Shown here in pieces: positions 25,938 through 34,917 of a stretch of DNA of 64,000 bases. Source of the stretch: Candidatus Vicinibacter affinis (GTDB taxonomy: Bacteria; Bacteroidota; Bacteroidia; Chitinophagales; Saprospiraceae); the NCBI GenBank assembly GCA_016714365.1, contig JADJNH010000007.1, positions 682,001 through 746,000 on the forward strand, written 5' to 3'. Under the pieces are notes generated by a model. It searched no databases. It saw only the letters and a program-made list of their open reading frames with translations, and was not told where the DNA came from. The translations under genes were made by a program, and so were the position numbers. How positions within the stretch are numbered: position 1 is the first letter of the stretch; every line of letters starts with the position of its first letter.

Positions 25938-26126
25938 TTATGTCTGTTCGTTGTCAATATTTTTCTTCTTTCTGGTGGCAATTCCACTTATCAAAAAAGT
26001 CACAGATAGAATTATCAGAAAAGCTTTGAACCAACCTGAGTCTCCATAAATTTCAGTAAATTCCATTACTAAAAATACGACAAAGAAAAATCCTGCAAGA
26101 AAAAAGTAATTGGTTTGTTTATTCAT
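25938..26126 (-). CDS. Small two-helix membrane protein
   Basis: A 62-residue protein with two hydrophobic segments (YFFLAGFFFVVFLVMEF and AFLIILSVTFLISGIAT) and a basic C-terminus RKKKNIDNEQT. No recognised family. It is the downstream member of a two-gene cassette with the GNAT pseudogene; the outer tags of the unit agree (GTTATCGG and CCGCTAAC with one mismatch). Confidence 0.6.
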   Translation of the reverse strand: MNKQTNYFFLAGFFFVVFLVMEFTEIYGDSGWFKAFLIILSVTFLISGIATRKKKNIDNEQT

Positions 26127-26166
26127 AATTTTAAAATTGTTTGTATGTTGTCATTTGCTTTTAAGT

Positions 26167-26677
26167 TTAGCGTAAATGTCCAAACTTATAAATTTCACAT
26201 TTTCTCATTGTCCCTTCGTGTTTGAAGTCAAGTTTTTTCATTGCGTTTTGCAGTTCAAATTGTCTATTTGTACAAGTCCTTCAATTCTATGTGGTCCAAG
26301 TTTGTCAAAACCGCAATTGCAAATTATCAGCATTGCTTCTGTCATAATTCCCTTTCCCCAAAACTCTTTCAAAAGCCAAAGTCCGATTTCTGCTGTTTTG
26401 TGTCCTTTACTTAAACTGTTTAGTCCACCTACTCCGTAAAAAGTTTTATTGTCTAAAGAGCAAACTGCCCACCACATCACTGTCCCATCTTCTTCTAAGT
26501 CTACAAAATATTTCATTTGGGCTTTTGTATCTTCAAGTGTTTTGTAAATTACTCCGTAATATTATATGATTGCCGGGTCTGAAAGTCCTTTGTAAACATT
26601 CTCTGAGTCACAATCAATAAATTGTCTTAGTAAGAGCCTTTCTTTACTTATTGTTGGTAAGTCTACCGCTATCATTT
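26167..26677 (-). pseudogene. GNAT acetyltransferase pseudogene (RimJ/RimL type)
   Basis: Read through two lesions, this encodes a roughly 168-residue GNAT N-acetyltransferase of the RimJ/RimL group: MIAVDLPTISKERLLLRQF, then LSDPAII, an in-frame TAA, YYGVIYKTLEDTKAQM, and the acetyl-CoA-binding part LWLLKEFWGKGIMTEAM. A +1 shift after IDNLN moves the end (NAMKKLDFKHEGTMRKCEIY) to another frame. The longest intact piece is only 92 codons (26238-26516). The upstream copy of this cassette gene is therefore inactive unless the lesions are sequence errors. Confidence 0.8.
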
Positions 26678-26714
26678 CTTTTTTAATTCTTGTTTGTTGT
26701 GTCGTCCTTTATGC

Positions 26715-26873
26715 TGACCGCTAACGGTTTCGGGCTTGGCGAAGGTGGCGAATTTCACCACAAACCTGCCTGCCGGCAGGCAGGTGTTGATGCGGAGAAC
26801 CAATGTTTGATAAATCACAAAACTGTCTGCGGAGAACGGAACAGCCACTTTTGCCAAGCCGCTGTTACCTGAA
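26715..26873 (-). repeat. attC site 21 with GC-rich palindrome insert
   Basis: Left core GACCGCTAACGG, right core GCTGTTACCTGA. It carries CCTGCCTGCCGGCAGGCAGG. It ends the propeller cassette at 26891. Confidence 0.82.
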
Positions 26874-26890
26874 TGTGGTTTTGTGCATTT

Positions 26891-27979
26891 CTATTCTTGA
26901 TAAAAATTAAATGTTTTTCCGTCAAATTTACACAATTTTGTGCTTAAACTTTTAAACCAAATATTTCCTTCTTTGTCTTTTAAAATTCCTGTACAGAAAA
27001 AGTTTGATGCATTGTGCAATACTCCAATTTCAGTTGTGTAATTGATAATATTTTTGCCGTCATAAAAAGTAACACCATCATTTTTACCATTATTAAACCA
27101 AAGATTTTTGTTATTGTCTTCTACCATTGTAAAGACCCAATCTTTCAGTACAATAGATGAAAAAGACTTGAATGATTTGCCATCGTAAATATACAAGCAA
27201 GGTTTGAATCTTGCGTTAAACCAAACATCGCCATTGCTTGATTGCATCAATGGTCGTACCCATTCGATGCTGTCAACATTATAGTGATTTAATGTTTTGC
27301 CATCATAGCAAAACAATCCGTCTGAGCCTCTGCCACCAAACCAAATTTTTCCTGATTTATCTTCAATGATTGATTCAGGTCCAAAAATTTGCCCGTCTGA
27401 AATTGCATAACCAGTATTGTTTTGCACTCCATCATTCTCGGTGAAATGAGAATAATTAGTGCCATCAAATTTGTAAATACCTTTTTGATTACCAAACCAA
27501 AAATTTCCCTTGCTATCTTGTAAAATGCAGTTGATAAAATTTTCAATATGAGAATATACATTGCTACTCGTTTTGGAGTAATTTATTCTTCCTGTTATAG
27601 TTGGAATGGTGATAACCGAAAATTTTCCATTCTCATAAGTAGTAATTCCATCAGCAGTAGCTATCCAAATTTTTCCCTTGTTATCTTCTAAAATTGATAG
27701 AACACTATTGCTGCTCAACCCATCTTTTTCTGTATAATGTTTGAAAACATTGGTTGACGGACTATAAACTGTTACACCAACTGAGTCATCATACCAGATA
27801 TCGCCATTTTGATCTTGAATAATTGATTGGCTTGCTATAGGCTGAATTATTGTTATTCTAGCGTCTGGAATTTCCGCTTGGGTAGTTGTTTTCACTTGTC
27901 CATTGCAAGAAGTAAAAAAGGATAATAAAATTGTCAAGCTGTAAAGTTTAATTCGTGTCATTTGTATATTGAAATCCAT
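26891..27979 (-). CDS. Two-component regulator propeller lipoprotein
   Basis: A 362-residue predicted lipoprotein with lipobox FTSC followed by NGQ. About seven Reg_prop repeats follow (DKSGKIWFGGRGSDGLFCYDGK is one, with W-F-G and YDGK hallmarks). As with its relatives in this array there is no signalling domain after the propeller. An alternative start at the ATG encoding MTRIKLYS, six codons in, would give a more standard signal. Cassette tags match over eight bases (GTTACCTG and CAGGTAAC). Confidence 0.84.
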   Translation of the reverse strand: MDFNIQMTRIKLYSLTILLSFFTSCNGQVKTTTQAEIPDARITIIQPIASQSIIQDQNGDIWYDDSVGVTVYSPSTNVFKHYTEKDGLSSNSVLSILEDNKGKIWIATADGITTYENGKFSVITIPTITGRINYSKTSSNVYSHIENFINCILQDSKGNFWFGNQKGIYKFDGTNYSHFTENDGVQNNTGYAISDGQIFGPESIIEDKSGKIWFGGRGSDGLFCYDGKTLNHYNVDSIEWVRPLMQSSNGDVWFNARFKPCLYIYDGKSFKSFSSIVLKDWVFTMVEDNNKNLWFNNGKNDGVTFYDGKNIINYTTEIGVLHNASNFFCTGILKDKEGNIWFKSLSTKLCKFDGKTFNFYQE

Positions 27980-28031
27980 TTTTTTAAAGTAAAATTATTG
28001 CAGTCAGTGTCAAGTTATCAGTGTCCCCAGC

Positions 28032-28186
28032 CATTGCAGGTAACGTTTTGGCGCTTGGCGCAGTGGCGGATTTCGGAGCACTAAACTGTCAAAACACCAT
28101 CCCCTAAAACTTTGGGGATTGATGCGAGGTAGAATGTTCAATTAACCACGTCACCCGCCATTGAGCGAAACGCCTGTTAATGAGCG
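28032..28186 (-). repeat. attC site 22
   Basis: Left core TGCAGGTAACG, right core CCTGTTAATGAGCG. Interior contains CCCCTAAAACTTTGGGG. A diverged copy is site 50 at 63638. Confidence 0.78.
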
Positions 28187-28189
28187 TTT

Positions 28190-28765
28190 TTATTCATTGT
28201 CAGTTTCAAAGTTGTTAATTGTTTGTCTATACTCCTTGTCCCAAAGTCTATACGAAAAATAAAAAATTGAGATTATCATTAGTCCATAAATAACATATAA
28301 TGGTCTGCCAACTAAATCTCTAAAAGAATTGTAAAATGAGATATTATAGAATTGACATAAATTATGAACTGTTGCTAAGAAACTTACAAATATAAGAACT
28401 CGAACTAAAACATATCCTGAATGAGCAAGAAGCGTCTTTTTATTTTTTGGTGTCTTATAGAAGATTTCAAGAAATCGTCCCTTTTCATTAAAGTATAATT
28501 CTGAAACAAAGTCAGTCAGAGTATTTGAAGAGGACTTGATTTTTGTCGAACGATACTTAAACGTATAATAGTAAAATGCATAAATAATTAGTCCAACAAC
28601 AATTACGTTGACTATAATTAAACCAGTCCAGCCAACGCCAAAAAATTTGTATAAAGGGTTTTGCTCACCTGTCGGGTTGTCAAAAAACCAAAGGCTCGTT
28701 GAATAGAAGTCACAACCTCTTGCAAAGAGAAGAAGGGATGTCAGCAGAAGAAATTTCTGTTTCAT
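28190..28765 (-). CDS. Membrane protein of unknown function
   Basis: A 191-residue protein with four hydrophobic helices (MKQKFLLLTSLLLFARG; WTGLIIVNVIVVGLIIYAF; YVLVRVLIFVSFLATVH; YVIYGLMIISIFYFSY) and a cytoplasmic loop of about 45 residues. No family recognised. A second, damaged copy with a related attC begins at about 63790 and runs off the right edge, so this cassette exists at least twice in the array. Confidence 0.75.
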   Translation of the reverse strand: MKQKFLLLTSLLLFARGCDFYSTSLWFFDNPTGEQNPLYKFFGVGWTGLIIVNVIVVGLIIYAFYYYTFKYRSTKIKSSSNTLTDFVSELYFNEKGRFLEIFYKTPKNKKTLLAHSGYVLVRVLIFVSFLATVHNLCQFYNISFYNSFRDLVGRPLYVIYGLMIISIFYFSYRLWDKEYRQTINNFETDNE

Positions 28766-28802
28766 GATATTTGTCGTTTGAATGTTTTTGTCGTTTTAAA
28801 AT

Positions 28803-28964
28803 GCCCTATAACGTTTTGGGCTTGGCGAAGGCGGCGAATTTTACCACAAACCTGCCTGCCGGCAGGCAGGTGTTGATGCGGAGAACCATACTTTGATTAA
28901 CCACTACTGTGTCTGCGGAACACTGAGCCGCCACTTTTGCCAAACCCGTGTTAGCGGTTCGTTG
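28803..28964 (-). repeat. attC site 23 with GC-rich palindrome insert
   Basis: Left core GCCCTATAACG, right core GTGTTAGCGGTTCG. It carries CCTGCCTGCCGGCAGGCAGG. It ends the 43-residue protein cassette. Confidence 0.82.
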
Positions 28965-28968
28965 TTTT

Positions 28969-29100
28969 CTAATTTAAGATTCTGTGTAACCATTGTCCAA
29001 ACTCATAACCATTTCGCCATAGTGCTATTGCTAGTGCAACTACTATAAGTGGAAATAAAATTTTAAAGTAATTGGATTTGAAAAATTCTTCTTTTGTCAT
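28969..29100 (-). CDS. Very small single-helix membrane protein
   Basis: A 43-codon frame from an ATG at 29100: MTKEEFFKSNYFKILFPLIV, then VALAIALWRNGYEFGQWLHR and ILN. One hydrophobic helix (about residues 12-27) with an amphipathic tail. It is the only coherent frame in its cassette, whose tags match (GTTAGCGGTTCGTTG and CAATGACCGCTAAC), so it is probably the real cargo. Function unknown. Confidence 0.6.
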   Translation of the reverse strand: MTKEEFFKSNYFKILFPLIVVALAIALWRNGYEFGQWLHRILN

Positions 29101-29244
29101 AATTCTATTTGTTATTTTGGATTTGCAAATGCTATATATGTTAATTTAATACTTTTTATCATTTTAACTAATGTAGTGTCTTGTTTTATTACTTGATATT
29201 TTATTTCTGTAACACTTAATTTTGCAGTTTTGATGGTTGTCTTA

Positions 29245-29416
29245 CAATGACCGCTAACGTTTTGGGCTTGGCGAAGGTGGCGATTTTCACCACACACCTG
29301 CCTGCCAGCAGGCAGGTGTTGATGCGGAGTTCGCCAGCTGGCGGATGATTAACCACAAATGTGTCTGTGGAGCACTGAATCGCCACTTTTGCCAAACCCG
29401 TGTTAGCGGTTCGTTG
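29245..29416 (-). repeat. attC site 24 with two palindrome inserts
   Basis: Left core ATGACCGCTAACG, right core GTGTTAGCGGTTCG. It carries CCTGCCTGCCAGCAGGCAGG and a second palindrome TTCGCCAGCTGGCGGA. It ends the 207-residue membrane protein cassette. Confidence 0.83.
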
Positions 29417-29417
29417 C

Positions 29418-30041
29418 TTATATTTTTTGTCCTTCCGATTTAATTTGTATAAAATCTTCATATCTGGTAAAATACTCTAGTCCTAAAACCAATAGCATCG
29501 AGCTTAAATTATATACTTTCTGCATTATGACTGCCAAACCCAAATAACCAAAACCAAATAGGGAAAAGAAACAGTAAAAAGTCAATAAGCAAATAATACA
29601 GCAGAATTTAAGTAAATGAAGTTTTGACTTTAGGATAAATACCGTGATAGTAAATAAACCAAGCAATGTTAAAATGATCGATATTGTTCCCAGGTCATGC
29701 AAAGGTGTTGCAATTAGGAAAATAAGTAACATATTGGTAGCGCCTATAAATTTTAATATATTAGCCCATTGTCTTGAAGGGATCTTTTTTGACATATTGA
29801 TAAAAAAAATTCCATAACCAACCGAGTGGAATGCCATTCCTATAAGTGCCCAAATCCGGCCGGGGTTTTCTGAACCATTTAACGCTTTTGGTGCAAACAA
29901 ATTGCTTAGGAAATTTTTTGACCAGTCAAACCCTATAGAATTTTTGTCAAGCAATGAGCCGCCAGGATAAACTAAGGTTGCTATTATTATAAAAATTACG
30001 GAAATGACCAAACATATCAAAACCGAATATTTCTTAACCAT
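29418..30041 (-). CDS. DUF998-like polytopic membrane protein
   Basis: A 207-residue protein with about six transmembrane helices. The N-terminal helix followed by YPGGSLLDKNSIGFDWSKNF and FLSNL, then HSVGYGIFFI, resembles the DUF998 pattern of Bacteroidota membrane proteins. No catalytic residues are evident. Cassette tags match (GTTAGCGGTTCG and TGACCGCTAAC). Confidence 0.7.
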   Translation of the reverse strand: MVKKYSVLICLVISVIFIIIATLVYPGGSLLDKNSIGFDWSKNFLSNLFAPKALNGSENPGRIWALIGMAFHSVGYGIFFINMSKKIPSRQWANILKFIGATNMLLIFLIATPLHDLGTISIILTLLGLFTITVFILKSKLHLLKFCCIICLLTFYCFFSLFGFGYLGLAVIMQKVYNLSSMLLVLGLEYFTRYEDFIQIKSEGQKI

Positions 30042-30106
30042 TTGTTTAATTGTTTAACTTTCCATTTGTCGACTAAGTGATGTGTTGTTTATAGCAAGTT
30101 AGTTTG

Positions 30107-30197
30107 CAATGACCGCTAACGTTTCGCGTGCAGGTGCTCGTAACCCGTGTTGCGCCTGCGGCAGGGTTATGGCACTTGCACGCTGTTAGTGGCAGTT
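30107..30197 (-). repeat. attC site 25, short form
   Basis: Only about 90 bp. Left core TGACCGCTAACG, right core GCTGTTAGTGGCAG. Strong arms GCGTGCAGGTGC and GCACTTGCACGC, with a second stem TAACCC/GGGTTA inside. Confidence 0.8.
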
Positions 30198-30221
30198 TTT
30201 GTTTTCATTGTTCAACTTTAT

Positions 30222-31298
30222 TTAGTCAGTTAATTTCCTCATTACCCATTCTAATGGTCCTGATTTCTGATATTTTGTCCAAATAACAGCAAAGACAACA
30301 CATAAAATACCGAAAAACAAGGCATAAGGCAACGTAAAGTCAATTGGGTATTTCCCCATTTTTGACGGGTTAATTTCTTCAATAATTCCCATACCAATTA
30401 TGACGTGTGCCAAATAAAATGTCAGTGCCAATTGTCCTGTTTTATGAAGTGACTGAACTAGAAAACTTGCTTCATATTTACTGGACAATAGGATACAAGA
30501 GGAAATTATCATTAAAGCAAAACTACATCCTGTGAGCATATAAATTGGCAAAGGTGGCATTGGCTCTAAACCTAAAATTTGTGTAAATATTTCTTTCGAT
30601 TGCTGTTGTCCTTCGGATAAAATTTCAATGCTTGAAAATGAAATAATGTGCATTGTCAAAAACAGAATAAGGCTAAATAAAAAAGCCTTTTTTAAAAATC
30701 TTTCATTCATCAAATCTTGCCGTCCAAACCATAGTCCGAGGAATATAAAAGCTAACCAAGGAATTACTGGGTGAAATCCATTAAAAAACAGATTTCTAAT
30801 AAAACCAATTGGTGTCCAAAAGTCTTTGTATGCTAAGGTTTCAAAATTCCACGCTGTTTCATAATTTAAAAAGGATAGCAAAATTGGAAAAAGTAAAATC
30901 AGAAACCCTGTCATTATTAATAGTGTTTTGTTTGAAGTATTTAAAAAAAGTAATAGAATTGACATATAAATTGCATAATAGTGCAAGATATCCGCTGGCC
31001 AAATAAGAAAGTATGAAAGTCCTAAAATGAATAAAAAGAAACTTCTCTTTAGAATTTGAATTTTACTTTTTTTTAATTTATCAAAATCACCATTTTTAAG
31101 GGTAGAATTTGTCATTAGTGCAATTCCAACACCCGCCAAGGTGACGAATGTCGCAGATGCTTTACCGTCAAAAAAGCCAGCAAAATTCTCCATCCATTTT
31201 GTACCCTGTCCACCGAGAACCAATTTAAAATTAACGATTATCATTCCGATTATTGAAATGGCTCTTGCTACATCTATTCCTATTATTCTATTATTCAT
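30222..31298 (-). CDS. DUF418/DUF1624-type acyltransferase-like membrane protein
   Basis: A 358-residue membrane protein with about ten helices. It begins RIIGIDVARAISIIGMIIVN, the conserved first helix of DUF418 and heparan-alpha-glucosaminide acetyltransferase-like proteins, followed by FFDGKASATFVTLAGVG and later FYLAHVIIGMG. These proteins are thought to acylate cell-surface glycans, but the substrate is not inferable here. A longer frame begins at 31409 inside the attC; the ATG at 31298 is chosen because the family starts there. Cassette tags match (GTTAGTGGCA and TGCCGCTAAC). Confidence 0.8.
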   Translation of the reverse strand: MNNRIIGIDVARAISIIGMIIVNFKLVLGGQGTKWMENFAGFFDGKASATFVTLAGVGIALMTNSTLKNGDFDKLKKSKIQILKRSFFLFILGLSYFLIWPADILHYYAIYMSILLLFLNTSNKTLLIMTGFLILLFPILLSFLNYETAWNFETLAYKDFWTPIGFIRNLFFNGFHPVIPWLAFIFLGLWFGRQDLMNERFLKKAFLFSLILFLTMHIISFSSIEILSEGQQQSKEIFTQILGLEPMPPLPIYMLTGCSFALMIISSCILLSSKYEASFLVQSLHKTGQLALTFYLAHVIIGMGIIEEINPSKMGKYPIDFTLPYALFFGILCVVFAVIWTKYQKSGPLEWVMRKLTD

Positions 31299-31324
31299 TG
31301 TTGGTCTGTGCTGTTCTGGTAAAA

Positions 31325-31466
31325 TTGCCGCTAACGGTTGGCAGCTACCCGAAGGTGGCCATTTCGTAAACGAAAACTGTCTGCCAGCACTAAACTTGAT
31401 ACGAAGCACAAAGCTTGATTTGACCGCTGTACCGCTACTTTTGGGTAGGTGCTGTTATGCGTTCGT
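31325..31466 (-). repeat. attC site 26
   Basis: Left core TTGCCGCTAACGG, right core GCTGTTATGCGTTCG. Arms GGCAGCTACCCGAAGGTGGC and CTACTTTTGGGTAGGTGC pair. It ends the propeller cassette at 31473. Confidence 0.8.
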
Positions 31467-31472
31467 ATTTTG

Positions 31473-32543
31473 TTACCAAGGTCCATCCTTTGTAATATTG
31501 ATAAATCGTCCGTTTTCTAATCGGTAGGCACCACCATAACCCACAAACCACATCCTTTCTGACTGGTCTTTGTAGATTTGAAAAACTACAGGCCCTTTAT
31601 TTTCTTCTGATTTTTTAAATTCTGTAATTTCTTTGCCATCATAAGTATATAAATAATGTTGATTTACTACAAACCAAATTTTCCCATCTTTATCTTCGGC
31701 AACACTACCTATGCCTTTACCTAGTTCGATATTACTATTTGTGATTTTTTTTGCTACACCATTAGATAAAGTATATAATCCTTCTTTTGATGTGATCCAT
31801 AAAACTTCTGATTTATCTTCAAATCCTATACTAACAAGATTGGTTTTAATTCCCATATTTTTCGACACATAAGTCAATGTATTGTTTGAGTACGAAAAAA
31901 GCCCTGCATTTGAGGCTATCCATAATTTTCCTTTCCTGTCAAGTAGTATTTTGTTTATCATTTTAGCGCTCGATACGCCCACTGTAGAATCTTTTATGCC
32001 CAACGGGAGTTCGAAGTTTGAAAAGGTTTTTCCATCAAATATACAGGCGCCTTCAATGGTTCCTATCCAAATTTTCCCTTCGGCATCTGAATTTATGCAC
32101 CACACATCATTGCTTATTAAACCATCTGACTGGTAATAATTTTTTACTGTTTCGCCCTTGATGCTACTTATCCCGTCAGTATGCCCAAGCCAAATTGTTC
32201 CATCTTTATCCTCGGTAATATCCTTTATGGTTACTCCCGTACCTCTTTCACTTTTTATACTGTCCATATGAATCAATGAATGACCTATAAGTCTCCATGC
32301 ACCACCTTCAGCTCCAAACCAAATATTACCCTTACTATCTTGAAACATCATTCTTACAACTTGACTTATCTGCTCTTTTGATTGTCTATATTCTAAAGTT
32401 GAATTATGAGCTGTTTGCCTTAGCAGTAATGTGTTTTGTGTATCATTCTTATTTACCTGTCCATTGCAAGAGGATATTAAAATGGACAGTGTTATGACAA
32501 TTAACGTTTTTATTCTCTGAACTAATATTTTCTCTTTTTTCAT
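31473..32543 (-). CDS. Two-component regulator propeller lipoprotein
   Basis: A 356-residue predicted lipoprotein, lipobox ISSC followed by NGQ (C near 26). Repeats such as DSKGNIWFGAEGGAWRL, DKDGTIWLGHTDGIS, DAEGKIWIGTIEGACIF and DRKGKLWIASNAGLF mark a Reg_prop beta-propeller. No kinase domain. Its cassette tags match (GTTATGCGT and ACGCATAAC), with about 115 non-coding bases between start and upstream attC that include an internal CTAACG without a partner. Confidence 0.84.
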   Translation of the reverse strand: MKKEKILVQRIKTLIVITLSILISSCNGQVNKNDTQNTLLLRQTAHNSTLEYRQSKEQISQVVRMMFQDSKGNIWFGAEGGAWRLIGHSLIHMDSIKSERGTGVTIKDITEDKDGTIWLGHTDGISSIKGETVKNYYQSDGLISNDVWCINSDAEGKIWIGTIEGACIFDGKTFSNFELPLGIKDSTVGVSSAKMINKILLDRKGKLWIASNAGLFSYSNNTLTYVSKNMGIKTNLVSIGFEDKSEVLWITSKEGLYTLSNGVAKKITNSNIELGKGIGSVAEDKDGKIWFVVNQHYLYTYDGKEITEFKKSEENKGPVVFQIYKDQSERMWFVGYGGAYRLENGRFINITKDGPW

Positions 32544-32655
32544 TTTTTCATTCTTTATATTCTGACTAACGTTTTTAAAAATTATTAAATTTCAAACCAT
32601 TGGAATCTTATAAAAAGTTAGCATGAGAAATTATTTTCGTTTCGAAAAATGGGGA

Positions 32656-32822
32656 ATGACGCATAACGGTTTCGGGCTTGGCGAAGGTGGCGATTTTCAC
32701 CACAAACCTGTCTGCCAGCAGGTAGGTGTTGATGCCGAGTCCGCCAGCTGCCGGATGATTAATCACAAAACTGTCTGCGGAGAACGGAACCGCCACTTTT
32801 ACCAAACCCGTGTTAGCGGCTG
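32656..32822 (-). repeat. attC site 27 with two palindrome inserts
   Basis: Left core GACGCATAACGG, right core GTGTTAGCGGCTG. It carries CCTGTCTGCCAGCAGGTAGG and TCCGCCAGCTGCCGGA. The right half equals site 37 of the duplicated block, which lacks both inserts. Confidence 0.82.
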
Positions 32823-32834
32823 CTCTTTTTTCTT

Positions 32835-33881
32835 TCATTTAGGTATATATTTTTCAAAGGTGTCTCCGTTAAACTTAAATACTCCGTTGTCAGGTGTTCC
32901 AAGCCACAAGTTTCCTTGTTTGTCTTTATACATTGAAATCAAATTTACTTCTTTTTTGTCTTCTATGACCTTATAGTTTGTAATAGTTTTTCCATCATAT
33001 TTATATACACCTTGGCTCCAAGTTGTTAACCAAATATTTCCTTTGTTGTCTTCTACAATGTGGGAATAATAAACGTATTTATCACCGTCAAATATTTTTT
33101 CGTTTCCAATACCTTCCGTTTTTCTGTATTGAAGTATGTCGCTTTTTGCTGTCTTCTCGTAATCGAAAATATACTTATGCCAAGTGTTACAAATCCAAAA
33201 ACTGCCTTCCTTGTCTTCAAAAATAGAACGAATACCAAAAGTTCCGCCATTTGGTACATAGGTCAAATCGTCTTCATACATCCATTTTACTGTTTGTCCA
33301 TCAAAACGACAAGCTCCAAAAACAGAAGTGCCAAACCACATTGCACCTTTTCTGTCTTTATAAATGGAATACACTTCATAAGGACTAAAAAAAGAATTGA
33401 TAATTCGTGGATAAATTTCATCGTGAAGATAGTGCTTGGGAAATTCCAAATTATATAAATATTTCCCATCATATCGATAAGCACCTTCATGTTTTTTGCC
33501 TAATATATTAAACCATAAATCATTTTCTTCTAATTTCCATTCTTTACTTTTGATTGGTTGCAAAGTAGTAAATGTCTTTCCGTCAAACTTGTTGATACCA
33601 TCAAAAGTTGAAATAAATATATTCCCAAATTTGTCTTCTTGAATTTGTCTTATAGTGTCGTTGGCAAGTCCATCTTTTGTTGTGAAATTGACTATCGTTT
33701 TTCCGTCATAACGATACACACCTTCGCCATTACTACTAAACCAATAGTTGTTTTTTGTGTCTTGAAAAATATACCATAAATGTTTGCTAAGTTTATTTAC
33801 AGATTTTCCAATAGTCTTTTGTCCGTTACACGAAGTGAATAATGTAAGTAATGTTAAAAATAAAATTAAGTTCTTCTTCAT
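32835..33881 (-). CDS. Two-component regulator propeller lipoprotein, copy 1
   Basis: About 348 residues; lipobox LFTSC followed by NGQ. Reg_prop repeats are visible as DTKNNYWFSSNGEGVYRYDG, DKFGNIFISTFDGINKFDGK, DRKGAMWFGTSVFGACRFDG, DNKGNIWLTTWSQGVYKYDG and DKQGNLWLGTPDNGVFKFNG. No output domain follows. The frame can be extended to a TTG at 33896, but the ATG at 33881 starts the signal peptide. A copy with one signal-peptide difference (Leu to Phe) lies at 42269. Cassette tags match (GTTAGCGGC and GCCACCAAC with wobble). Confidence 0.85.
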   Translation of the reverse strand: MKKNLILFLTLLTLFTSCNGQKTIGKSVNKLSKHLWYIFQDTKNNYWFSSNGEGVYRYDGKTIVNFTTKDGLANDTIRQIQEDKFGNIFISTFDGINKFDGKTFTTLQPIKSKEWKLEENDLWFNILGKKHEGAYRYDGKYLYNLEFPKHYLHDEIYPRIINSFFSPYEVYSIYKDRKGAMWFGTSVFGACRFDGQTVKWMYEDDLTYVPNGGTFGIRSIFEDKEGSFWICNTWHKYIFDYEKTAKSDILQYRKTEGIGNEKIFDGDKYVYYSHIVEDNKGNIWLTTWSQGVYKYDGKTITNYKVIEDKKEVNLISMYKDKQGNLWLGTPDNGVFKFNGDTFEKYIPK

Positions 33882-33918
33882 TGTCTGATTATTCAATGTT
33901 TACGGTGTCTCGGTAGAG

Positions 33919-33990
33919 TTGCCACCAACGTTAAGTATATGTGGAGTGCGACCGTTTGGGGAGCATTATCGCATATACATTGTTGTGCTC
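33919..33990 (-). repeat. attC site 28, short form
   Basis: About 70 bp, among the shortest in the array. Left core TTGCCACCAACG, right core CATTGTTGTGCTC. Arms AGTATATGTGGAGTGCG and GCATTATCGCATATACAT pair. Repeated at 43353. Confidence 0.78.
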
Positions 33991-34016
33991 TCGTTATTTT
34001 TCTTAAAACTTTATCA

Positions 34017-34748
34017 TTAGTTGCTTAAAGTAAGAATATGCCTTTCAATTTGGGCTAGAAGGGAATTGACATCTTTGTGGACCGTTTTATATTGCTTCAG
34101 CATAAAGTTTCGGATAAAGAGATTCATCTTAAGGGTTTCCTGAAATTTCCGATTATCCATCAATGCCTCATGACTTACTGGCTCAAGAGAAACCCAAAAT
34201 TGCTCTATGTTGATCAAGTCAAGGAACTGTGGATAAAAGGTATTCCATTGATGACCATCGTCCACTCCTTTTGTCACATTTTCCAGGTAGCTATACTTGA
34301 CTGTATACAGGTTAGAGATTGAATTTCTGAGTGAATCGTTAGAAACTAGATCCATTCCTACAGATTTAAGATTCTCCCAGGCCGCAGTGTTGTTACTTAA
34401 TTGAAAATTGCCAATAATGTTTCCGTAGTATGGCTTTAAGGAATCATGCATCGGCACCCTCTCTTGCAATGCTTTCAAGATGATCTCGTTGGCTTGTATT
34501 CGCTTAGCACTCCCTTTGATGTTAAAATCGAGATCTTTAATGTCTATTTGAAGATTCTGACGCATTTCAGTGAGCAGGGTAAGCTCCTTCTGACGTTGGT
34601 TTTTACTGTCGTTGGCGTTATTGATGGAAAGTGCAATCAAAATTCCAATAACTATTAGTACAATTTCGCCAAACGCATATATTAGATATTTGTTGAACTT
34701 GCTTTCAGATAGCAATTTTTGTTTAATTTTATTAAAGAATTTTATCAT
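34017..34748 (-). CDS. DUF6090 family protein, copy 1
   Basis: A 243-residue protein with one transmembrane helix near residues 25-43 (YLIYAFGEIVLIVIGILIAL) directly followed by SINNAND, the characteristic start of DUF6090 proteins of Bacteroidota. The rest is a soluble, mostly helical domain with a coiled-coil-like part (RQKELTLLTEMRQNLQIDIK). Function unknown. Cassette tags match strongly (GTTGTGCTC and GAGCACAAC). Identical to 43451-44182. Confidence 0.83.
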   Translation of the reverse strand: MIKFFNKIKQKLLSESKFNKYLIYAFGEIVLIVIGILIALSINNANDSKNQRQKELTLLTEMRQNLQIDIKDLDFNIKGSAKRIQANEIILKALQERVPMHDSLKPYYGNIIGNFQLSNNTAAWENLKSVGMDLVSNDSLRNSISNLYTVKYSYLENVTKGVDDGHQWNTFYPQFLDLINIEQFWVSLEPVSHEALMDNRKFQETLKMNLFIRNFMLKQYKTVHKDVNSLLAQIERHILTLSN

Positions 34749-34770
34749 TGGTTAGCTGTTAGTTATAATG

Positions 34771-34908
34771 GAGCACAACGTTTTGCAGCTACCCGAAGGG
34801 CGGGACTTTTACCACAAAACTTGATTTGAAAAACTAATGTTTGATTAACCACAAAACTGTCTTTGGAACACGAAACCCCGCCTATTGGAAATGTGCTGTT
34901 AGCAGCAG
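34771..34908 (-). repeat. attC site 29
   Basis: Left core GAGCACAACG, right core GCTGTTAGCAGC. Interior family AAGGGCGGGACTTTTACCAC, shared with sites 14, 39, 44 and 46 although the genes differ. Confidence 0.82.
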
Positions 34909-34917
34909 GTATTTTAT

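Noticed and set aside
26672..26872. Open frames running through attC spacers, encoding peptides such as VKIATFAKPE or GLGEGGDFHHKPAC
   Set aside because: They recur wherever the same attC family occurs, have no starts of their own context, and follow the palindrome rather than a gene.
33023..33458. Plus-strand frames inside the propeller genes, repeated at 42457-42892
   Set aside because: They are shadows of the minus-strand Reg_prop repeats.
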